Shown piece after piece: positions 46,821 to 56,500 of a DNA stretch of 64,000 nucleotides. A program made the translations under genes and the position numbers. Below the pieces are notes generated by a model. It was not told where the DNA came from. It saw only the letters and a list, made by a program, of their open reading frames with translations, and ran no database searches. The stretch's first letter is position 1. Every line of letters starts with the position of its first letter. This stretch comes from Cryptomeria japonica (taxonomy: Eukaryota > Streptophyta > Pinopsida > Cupressales > Cupressaceae), in assembly GCF_030272615.1 (NCBI RefSeq), contig NC_081409.1:531215791-531279790 (forward strand), read 5' to 3'.

Positions 46821-47217
46821 GTCTTTGAGCTACATGTTTGAGTTTGAATCTTTTTATCTCTTTTATGCAAAGTGTTTCTAAAGGAGCTTAGTCCAATCTG
46901 ATTTGAAGTCTTTGAGCTGCAAGTAGAGAAGATTAATTAAAATAGGAAACTCTCTTGAGGGAGCAACAAGTCTTTGAGCTTGCGTCCATTCTTGAGGAAA
47001 AATTACTGTTTGATAAGAAATAGCAGCAAGTCTTTGAGCTTGCATTAATTCTTGTCTTTGTGTTGAAAGAATAGATTATTCCAGTCTTTGAGCTGTTATC
47101 TTTTATTCGTTGTAAAAATTTAGTATAGCAAAGGGTAGATAGGACTTCCAATAGTCAAGTCTTTGAGCTTGATATTGCTGTCCCGTCCCGAAGGAAGTGA
47201 CGGAAGTCTTTGCACTT
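46821..47217 (+). repeat. Phased GTCTTTGAGCT motif array
   Basis: The 11-mer GTCTTTGAGCT starts at 46821, 46908, 46970, 47030, 47084 and 47159, with a variant (GTCTTTGCACT) at 47206. Spacing is 87, 62, 60, 54, 75 and 47 bases. Flanking sequence is only partly conserved, most clearly between 46970 and 47030. It lies inside the inverted-repeat element, after the long frame. Confidence 0.75.
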
Positions 47218-47689
47218 TCAGGAAACTTCATTTCCTTTCTCCTATTTCACTTAAAAGTGGTTACTGCTGTTATTCAATCGCTATCCTTTTCTGTGAAGAG
47301 AAAAGGATATTGTCTTTCTTGAAAAAAGTAGAAAGATTGCTGTCCCATCCCATTTTACTTTCCAAGTTGTAGTTAGATAGGGGGAGCCTTCCCTTAATTA
47401 GGAGAGTTTTTACTCGTGTGCTGTGGTTGAAACCACAATTTTGTATATTTCTCCAAGTGTACAAAATTTTCAACCAACACATATAGTACTTGAAAAACTA
47501 GTTTTGAAAAGATGTATGACAGTATTACAGAGTAAGAATTACATTTCAAATGAGACTATAGGAAATTTGAAATACTAAATCTAAATACCAAGATTTCTAA
47601 GTTGTGTTGTTATATGGAGCCTAATCAGACTCGGAGGTTAGATTTTCCCTACTTCTATCGGCGCGGTTTCCCCCTATATTTTTCAACGG

Positions 47690-47820
47690 GGGTTTGGGAG
47701 CAGCGCCCCCAAGTTGGGGTCAAGGGGCATCGCCCCTTGCGGGGTCAAGGGGCAGTGCCCTTTGCGCATTCCCTGTCGCGATACAGGGCGGGGTCAAGGG
47801 GCAGCGCCCCGCGAGGCCAA
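47690..47820 (+). repeat. GC-rich GGGGTCAAGGGGC repeat cluster
   Basis: GGGGTCAAGGGGCA.CGCCCC or a close form begins at 47716, 47741 and 47790, with a related GCAGCGCCCCC at about 47700. Each unit is itself palindromic (GGGGC...GCCCC). The local GC content contrasts sharply with the AT-rich surroundings. Confidence 0.7.
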
Positions 47821-47959
47821 AAATACTTTTATTATTATCTAAAGGCGTCGGGTGTTATTTTTCTATCGGCCCACATCCAATTAGAGTTACCCCTTAACCC
47901 TCAAAAAACTTAAAAAGTCACTTTTTTTTTAAATTTTAATTTTAAACATTGCATATACG

Positions 47960-48272
47960 AGGGGCGACAGGAGACGTCTGGGCGTCTCCCCGTCCTTGGA
48001 GAGACGTCTACACATCTCTCGAAGGACAGGGAGACGTGGAGGCGTCTCCATGTCTGTCTGGGAGACGCCCAGACATCTCCCAAGGAGATGTCTCCACGTC
48101 TCCACGTCTCCCTGGGAGACGCGGGGACGTCTCCGCGTCCCAGCAGCGCTTGGGTGGCGGTGGCGGGACGGCGGGGGACGTCATGTCCCCGTCCCTGTCC
48201 CCCCGTCCCTGAGACGTTTCTGACGAGGGGACGCGCCCAAAAAGGGGGGGGACGCGTCCCTGTGGAACACTG
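47960..48272 (-). repeat. Right subterminal GGAGACGT/ACGTCTCC array and terminus
   Basis: About a dozen copies of GGAGACG or its complement in both orientations, followed by the G/C-rich end and the inverted CAGTGTTCCA. Clustered short subterminal motifs are typical transposase-binding regions of hAT elements; that role here is inference. Confidence 0.7.
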
Positions 48273-48280
48273 AATGTAAC

Positions 48281-51200
48281 ACAAATTTTTAACTACAAGC
48301 AATTTAAAAGAGGCATACTTGGCTAGTAAGGATTTAATTCTATGATGATACTTAAAACTTAAAATCATGTGTTAGGGGTGTGTGTTAATAATCAGGCATG
48401 AATAACAATTTTAAAGGCAATAACAGTTCAAAAACCATTGTCAATTGAAAAAGATGTTAGAGAGTGAAATGCCTGAAAGAGTTTAAGCCACTCCTCTCCT
48501 TTCCCTTCTTCTGCCCCTTTCACCAACATTTCTAGTAATTTTGCAGTCATCCCTAGTGGAATTCATCTTGCTTGTAGTTGTTGTGACGAGAGCTAATCCA
48601 AGTTTCTAATAGCAAGCGGTTTTGGCTATTCTAGTAGTTGAGGATTTTGTTTCACTATAATAGTATAGTGATTGTATTCTTTCTATCCACTTTAAAAGTT
48701 TCAGATTCAGCATATCAATGCTTTGATGTGGCCAATCTTGATAAGTTGGGGACTATACCTTTCACAATGCCCTCAATGACCACCCTAAAAAAAATCATCA
48801 ATAGCTATATGACTGCCTAAAGTACATACCCATAATTATTATAAATAACTATAAGAAAATTGATTAAAAACTAAAAATATGCTCATGAATGTAGATTCTA
48901 ACATAGAAATTATTCATAGTTCAGCCAGATGTCATTCAAAGGAGAAGTTTGTAATGTATAGGGTTGTTATATCTAAACTGAACAAGCGTTCAGTATTAAT
49001 AGAGGCCTTAAGCAAATTCACCAACTCAGATGTAAACAGAGGCAATGGAATGTATTTCTGTAATCTAATAAATTTAGCCATGAGTCAGATATTTCAGATA
49101 ACGCGGCATTTTTTCTGATAATTGAATATCACAGGCTCATAGGAGTTCAATAAATGATAAATATAGAACTGACATAGAAGATCGATTTACACATTTAGAC
49201 TGTATGTAGCAGAGATTTATGAGAAATGAATTGAAATTACCACAGGAGGTTTTTTAAATCAATTACAATGCAATATGCAAACATGTCCCTAATGCTGGAA
49301 AAACACCCCCAAGCTAGCAAACCCCCAAAATGGTATAGCTTATTCCATTCCCTACCAACATTGCCACTAGTTTACGGGTCATGCATTGTAATTGTTATCG
49401 TGTGATGTAACGTGCCTCCCAGATGACCCAAACTATTGACAACAGAAAATGATCCTAATTAGTCGAGCCATTATTCTACATCAGCATGAATTTACATTAG
49501 GAGGGATATCAAAATTGACTTGTACCAAACTTGGCTGAATTGCTTCATAATTCCATTCTCTACCTCCTGTTCCTTTTGAGATTGATGAACAAAAGAAGGA
49601 AAGGATCTCCTGTTCCTTCTTTTTCTACTATTGAGATTATTTGAACAACAAAGAAAATAATTTCAATGGGAATTGTATTTCCTTACAGTGACCTTGTTAA
49701 ATGGGATACACAAACATGAGAGAAACCACTCTTATACCACTGATCTAGATTTAATGGGCAACTCCATGGAGAACATACATAATGATTAAATCTAATGTCA
49801 TAGCAAAGATGAAATTTTAGTAGATAATATAGAAAGGGAGGAACAATATTGCAATGGCAAATAATCTTTATTGATATGAGAGAGCTATGTATAATGACAT
49901 TAATCTCTGTGAAAGAATGTCTTGGTACAAAACTGCTCTTTAATTTTTTCAATTCAAATATTCGTGTAACTTCCTAGCAAGAAAATAGGAAACTAAAAGT
50001 AGAATGTGAAGTAGATCTTCTCAAGAATTTGAAAGGTCATATGACAAGCGCTTCCTAGGAATATGGAGGAGTTGCCATGACATGGAACTCATCAAAATAC
50101 AAATTTTTCAGTTTTTGGAAAAACTTATATTTTCGTATTTTGCAATTTCAAATCATATGAAACATATTTAGGGTCTGTGGCTCAACCAAAGAGCTAAGTA
50201 TATTGATTTTTTTAGAATTATCGCTCCACGAGATTCATCGAATGAAATTGCCTTGTGAATTCCAAAACTGATATCTGGATAAGTCAAACTATGATAAAAT
50301 CTTACATTTGTAAGACTCACGGAAGCATTCTCTTGAGAAATCCAAAAATGAAATCAAATTATGTCAAAATGTATGGTGATCTCATGTCTATAGGATTCTT
50401 TAAAAGATTCCAATTGTATATCTTGGAACCAAAAAACCCAAGAAAGCCAAATTTTATGGAATACTCGAATTCACATGAGCAATAAGACTCTAGACATTCA
50501 CAAATATGTCCAAGAAGAACAAAAAGTCCGAGGAGCGCAAGAGGTCCAAATTCGGACCAACAGAACCTTGTCATATGTCATCCCTCACCCTATCAAATTT
50601 TGACAACTATCTATCATCTATAGAGTCAAATCCCAATCAAAAATAAGGTTGAGTAGCTATGTGTAAGCACTGGTTTGTCCAGAGAGGTTAACTCAATGAA
50701 ATTGAGTCTAACTGATTCGGAGGGAAGAATTATCTTTTGTTTGTGGGGCTCTCTATGCAATATCAATCCTCCTAAACTATTTGAGATGTTTGAAGCCCCA
50801 CAAGCTTGAAAACAAAATCATCAATTTAATTAAATTTTGTTGAAGTCCAGTTGAACTATATCCTAAAGCCAAGGTTATACAAATATTAGGAACCATGAGT
50901 TATATATTACATGTTTAAACTATAGCAAAAACAAAACAAAACAAAATAGTTCTAATTTTTTATAGCTCATTTTGGGTGTTACATCACCCAAGGCATGTTT
51001 TAGCCGCTGGTTTCTTTCTAATGCATTCTCAACTCATACTTCAGCAAGCAGAACCTTATGCTCTTAATCTATTTTTATCACAACCATTCTTTCACTCAAT
51101 TTTTTCATTTCTACAAGCATTTTGAATTGAAATTTTTTAATGTATTTCGCTTCCTCAAATTTCTTAATACTACATTCTTCTTTTGAATGCCATTTGTTAC

Positions 51201-51321
51201 ACTGTCTACAAAATTCCCATGGGCAAAATACAATCAAATGTTCCACTCAAACATGGCAATATGCATGTGGCTGATGTATGTAACCACAAATGTAGAAAAT
51301 ATGCATATGAAAACCAATCAT
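48281..51321. other. AT-rich DNA with dispersed repeat copies
   Basis: No confident gene. Segments at about 48480-48610 and 49290-49430 resemble each other and the left flank of the inverted-repeat element (40560-40669); for example GTTATCGTCTAATGTAAC at the insertion site and GTTATCGTGTGATGTAAC at 49394-49411. On the minus strand at about 51240-51064 a short frame has a CX2CX3HX4C pattern (CRQCNKWHSKEEC), possibly a trace of a gag knuckle, but nothing else supports it. Confidence 0.45.
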
Positions 51322-51562
51322 TGTTAATGTGAAATTATATTCACGTTATCATTGGTTAATTAGCAGGTCATAATTAGGAATTTATTTTTCTATATTTTAT
51401 TGTCAATAAGTGATAAGATGGTTTTTTTCTTTATTGCTTTATGTGGAATATATTTATTATTGTAATTAATGCCCATGAATTGCATTTGATTGCATCGTTA
51501 ACCTCTTTTTATGCTTTTTATCTATTATAGAAGAAATATTACAAAATTTTGTGGTTCTAACA
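51322..51562 (+). repeat. LTR of an older LTR retrotransposon, followed by PBS
   Basis: 241 bp with matched ends TGTTA...TAACA, immediately followed by TGGTAACAAAGCATCAGA (51563-51580), a degraded initiator-Met primer site. No second LTR is in the window. A possible zinc-knuckle remnant at about 59115-59165 (CDYCEEK, then a one-base slip, then DECMLKK) fits the same element continuing to the right of the young copia insertion. Confidence 0.55.
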
Positions 51563-51997
51563 TGGTAACAAAGCATCAGATCTATAAGTTTCTTCTCTAA
51601 TTCTTCATGGTTTTAGTCATGAAGTTGTAATCAATGCATCCTAGAGCGAAACAAACTTCACAAATGAGTCCAGAAGGTGTCAAACCTCAAGATTGCCTAT
51701 TGAAACAGCAAAATTAGAGCCTGAAAACTTTTAGGCAAATGTTTTCTTGGGTCTTGATTTTCATCAATGAAGTTTAAGTAAATTATACAAAATCTATACC
51801 TTCGTACATCGATGCACAAGTCCGTGCAATACTTGGGCTTTGGGTTTGCTGGTTTTTCCAAAAAGTCCTTGTGTTTATTTCTAAATAGGTTAATTATTTT
51901 TACTGACGAATGTGAGAAGGTTTTATACTCTAGTTTGATTTTCTTTCCAACAATTAATAGTTTAGAGTGAGAGATTTAATTTGGCGTTGGTCGCGGT

Positions 51998-52789
51998 TGT
52001 AAAGTTATTTCAATTTCAATTAAAGAACAAGTTATGAACTATGTATGCTATAAATGGATATGAGGAATTATGTCAATGTCTGATAATTCTGATTTTATCT
52101 GCAGGTCTGAAGGAGAGAGATCATTTAATATTTTCTATATCTACTCCAAATGAATTCAATTGGCATATATATCATTTAGGCAACCGGTCAATTAATGTAT
52201 TGACCGGTCATGCCTTTTAGGCATGACCGATCAATGCACCCATTGATCGGTGCCTTTGTAATTATACCATTAACACAATGCTGATTATCGGTTCAAAACA
52301 CCCGATAGCATATTGTAATATCATAATATAATGACTGATCAATGTAATGAATCGGTTCATATAAACACCGATGATTCAAAGTGCACGATGTATGTAATCC
52401 AACCGGTGCAGTTGTTAACTAATGTTAATTCCAAATGAAGCGGTCTATTCATTAAACCCGATAACAAATATGCCCGATATAATTACGCCTGATAACAGAT
52501 GTGAACCGGTGCCAATGGTTATGCACCCGATAGCAAGTATGTATCGGCTAATAACCCGATGACTTATAGCATTTAATATGCTATCGGGTTAATACCCCAA
52601 TAGCATATTAATGCCAATTAATAATTGACATTAATATGCTATCGGGTTGTTAGCCCGATAGCATAATGATAAGTGATGTTTGTACAATCCGATAATCATA
52701 TGCAATATAAATCTGACATGAAGCATGTAAATAACAGAACAAGGAAGGTTAGGAAGATCTTATCTTGCATAAGCTACCATGCATTAACA
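51998..52789 (-). repeat. 3' LTR of the copia element, hairpin-rich
   Basis: 792 bp. Perfect or near-perfect hairpins occur in series: 52184-52207 (CCGGTCAAT arms), 52205-52228 (GGTCATGCC arms), 52225-52252 (ACCGATCAATG arms), 52574-52610 and 52635-52665 (TATGCTATCGGG arms). Isolated CCCGATA/CCGGT words are scattered between them. Confidence 0.93.
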
Positions 52790-53583
52790 CTCCCTCTTAG
52801 CTTTGGAAGATAGATAAGGCAACCTGCATCACATTTCCTTTTCATAACTAAGATAATGTCAGTCAGCAAAAAATCATTTATACATGAGAAGTACCATCAA
52901 GACATATGATACAAAATAGAAGAACATCACCTGAGCATGTGACATAAAGTATTATTTTAACATGTGATAAAAGTAAGAGAATCATCACCTGATCATGTGA
53001 GAAATCATCAAAACATGTGATCTGTAAGATTCATCAAGATATCACCTAACACGTGACATTAGTATTGCCTAACACGCAATACTTAAGGATAAGTCTATGA
53101 GAAAGGTTAGTTTCTCATCATATCCAAGTTGTGATAAGTGCAATAACATTTATAAATGTTTATCACAACATAGTCATGGCAAATCCATGACTTACCAGAG
53201 ATCCAATCATGATCAATGGTTGAGATATCACCTACACGTGATATCAGTATTGCTTAACACGCAATACAAGGATAACCATATGAGAAGTGTTTAAGTTCTC
53301 ATTATATCCAAATTGTGATAATGCAATAACATTTGTACAAATGTTGTATCACAACATAGTCATGACACATCCATGACTTACCAGTGATCCAACATGATTA
53401 CTGGTTTGACTATCATAAGATCGTCACCTTATGATGTCTATATACAAGTGTTCAGTGTCTAAGAGATCGTCACCTCTTAGATATGAACACAGGTGGCAAG
53501 AAGCCAAGAGATAGTCCAGACATGGCAAAGAAGTTTACACATTAAACATCTTAAATATATGTAAGTATAGATTACAAAGCAGA
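52790..53583 (-). repeat. Non-coding 3' part of the copia element with 186-bp duplication
   Basis: Between the polyprotein stop and the 3' LTR. A block starting at 53041 (ATCACCT.ACACGTGA, then AGTATTGC.TAACACGCAATAC) is repeated at 53227, giving two diverged copies 186 bp apart. Short palindromic TCACCTG..CATGTGA words recur at about 52930-53040, and CACGTG (G-box core) appears in each copy. The purine tract lies at 52790-52798. Confidence 0.7.
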
Positions 53584-56500
53584 TTACCTTTCTATCATAC
53601 CTAAACCCTTTCTGAAGTGATCAACCTTCACTCTGGAAAGTGGTTTGGTTAGAATATCTGCAGTCTGATCTCCTGTACACACATATTCTAACTTTATCAC
53701 ATTCCTGTCAACCATATCTCGTACATAGTGATATGGGATCTCAATATGTTTGGACCTGTCATGAAATACTGGATTTATAGAAAGTTTTATACAGCTTTGA
53801 TTATCACACTGAATGACTGTAGGTTTCATAGGTTCTCCAAATAATCCCACGAGCAATTTCCTTAGCCATACTGCTTCTCGGGCAACCATTGAAGCTGCAA
53901 TATATTCAGCCTCTGTGGAACTCTGAGCTACTGAAGATTGTTTTCTGCTGATCCAGGATATCATGGCTGACCCTAAACTGAAGCAGCACCCTGAAGTGCT
54001 CTTTCTGTCAGTCACACTGCCAGCCCAATCTGAATCTGTAAATCCATGTAGATCTATGTCAACCTTTTCATATTTAAGACCAAGCTTTAGGGTACCTTGT
54101 AGATATCTCATTATATGCTTTACTGCAACCAGGTGTATCTCCTTAGGTTCACACATGAACTGACTTAAGGCATTAACAGCATAGCAGATATCTGGCCTTG
54201 TATTTACTAGATACATCAGGGACCCAATCATCTGCCTGTATTGAGTGGGGTCAGTAGGTCTTGATTTTGCTGTTGCTTCTTTAAGTTTGTGGAAGTTGGT
54301 TTCCATAGGAGAGGTCATGGGTCTGCAGTTTAGCATTCTAAATCTTGTCAATATGTCCAAGGTGTACTTCCCTTGGTTCAGTACAATATTATCAGAATTC
54401 TGCCATACTTCCAATCCTAGGAAGTAATGAAGAAGCCCCAAGTCTTTCATATCAAATTCTGTGGATAGATCTTTCTTGCATTGATCTATTAGGTGATTAT
54501 CTCCTGTAATTAATAAGTCATCAACATATAAAATTAACATTAACATATCACCTTTATTTCTTTTGAGATAGAGATTAGGATCTGCATCATTCTTAGAGAA
54601 ACCCAGCTTTGAGAGATAGGTGTCAATTCTTTCATACCAAACTCTGGGAGCCTGTTTGAGCCCATAAAGAGCTTTCTTGAGTCTACACACATGAGACTTT
54701 GCATCATGAATTTCAAACCCTTCAGGTTGCTCTAAGTAGACTTCTTCCACGATCTCGCCATTTAGGAATGCTGTCTTAACATCCATCTGATGTACCTTCC
54801 ACCCCTTTACTGCTGCAATGGCTAGGATAGCTCTTACTGATGTGTACCTGGCAACAGGTGCAAATGTTTCTTCGTAATCTATTCCTTCCTTCTGTGAGAA
54901 CCCTCTAGCTACAAATCTGGCCTTGTGTTTTTCAATACTGCCATCTGCAACATGCTTGATTTTAAACAACCATTTAGAAGACACGACAGACTTCTTGGTT
55001 GGCCTAGGAACAATCTCCCAAACATCATTCTTCATAATGGACTGATATTCTTCAGTCATGGCATCTATCCATACTTGATGTTTGAGTGCATCTGAAACAT
55101 TGTTAGGTTCAGCTTTAGATAGATCATTCATAAGTGCAACATAGTTGATGAATTTATTAGGCCTCTTGCTTTCCCTGAAGGTTCCTGAAGGAGCAGCGAA
55201 CTTCTGAGCTTCTACTATAGTTTTGGTGGCCCATAGTGGTCTTTTCTTGCGATTATCTATACGTGGGTCTTGTGTTTCACTTATAGTTTCCTCAAGATAC
55301 TCCCTTTGAAGCTCAGGAGTAAGTTCTTCTTCTAGGTTAGGAGTAGGATTATGAATTTCAGGTTCTATTGTATTTTGGGCCCTTTTGAAGGCTAAATCTT
55401 CTTCGAAGATTACATCCCTACTGAGTTCAATATTTCTCTGCCCTTGTACATAAATTCTGTAGGCTTTAGAAGTTTCACTGTATCCTACAAGTATTCCCCT
55501 TTTTCCAGAGGGTTCTAGTTTTAGTCTTTTCTCTTTAGGTACATGAATATAGACCGGACACCCAAATATCCTAAGATGGCTGATATCTGGTTTTGTCTTG
55601 GTAAAGACTTCCTCAGGAGTTTTATCTTCAAGGTGTGAATGAGGACATCTATTTTGTATGTACACAGCAGTGTTAGTTGCTTCTGCCCAAAGGTTCAAGT
55701 TTAGATTTTGATCTAGTATCATGGCTTTGGCAGCTTCTACTATGGTCCTATTTTTCCTTTCAGCTACTCCATTTTGTTGTGGATTATAAGGTATTGTCAA
55801 CTCCCTCTTAATCCCAGAATTTTTACAAAAGTCTTTAAATAGTTCTGATGTGTATTCCCCCCCATTGTCAGTTCTTAAGGTTTTAATTTTGTTTTCAGAG
55901 AGATTTTCTGTTAATGTTTTAAACTCTTTGAACCTACTTAGGATCTCTTCTGATTCTTTATATTTCAGAAAGTAGATCCATGTCCTCCTAGAGTAGTCAT
56001 CAACAAAAATTACATAGTACAAAAATCCCCCTAGCGAGGGTACGGACATAGGTCCACATACATCAGAATGAATTAACTCCAAAACTTTGCTAGTTTTCCT
56101 AGTACTATTCTGAAATGCATTTTTGGTATTTTTACCTAAGGCACACCCTTTGCATGCCTCTGAATGATATTGCTTCAACTTAGGTAGACCTGTGACAAGG
56201 TTTCCCATGGTTGACAAAGCTCTATAATTCAGATGACCTAATCTCCTGTGCCATACTTTATTTGCATTAGTTACTTCATGGATCAATGCTAGATTGGGCT
56301 CTATACATAGCTCATACAAATAACCTTGTCTTCGACCAATGACCTTAGCGTCTTTGATGGAGGATCTCTTTGGCCAAGCCAACACCTTGTTTTCCATGAA
56401 GGTCACTCTGTATCCTTGATCTTTTAGTGCTGATATGGAGATTAGATTTCTTTTGATGCCTGGAACATATAGTACTTCTTCAAGTTGTAGTGACATGCCT

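Larger units (their letters stand above)
40670..48272. mobile_element. 7.6 kb hAT-like terminal-inverted-repeat element with PMD-like cargo
   Basis: Ends are the inverted 10-mer CAGTGTTCCA (40670 rightward, 48272 leftward). The perfect 8-bp duplication AATGTAAC lies directly outside (40662-40669 and 48273-48280). CAGTG ends with an 8-bp duplication are the signature of hAT DNA transposons. Beyond the 10-mer both ends stay similar (ACGT.TC.GGGACGGGGGGAC) with indels and are very G/C-rich. Inside there is no hAT transposase. It holds an AT-rich leader with hairpins (41000-42800), one long plant-mobile-domain-like/coiled-coil frame (42918-46370), a GTCTTTGAGCT repeat array (46821-47217), a GGGGTCAAGGGGC repeat cluster (47690-47820) and a subterminal GGAGACGT array (47960-48260). 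It appears non-autonomous, with captured or specialised cargo. Confidence 0.85.

Noticed and set aside
41000-47600. PMD-like unit as an LTR retrotransposon
   Set aside because: An LTR-like TATA segment exists at about 46670, but no matching direct repeat, primer site or purine tract was found. The inverted ends with the 8-bp duplication explain the boundaries better.
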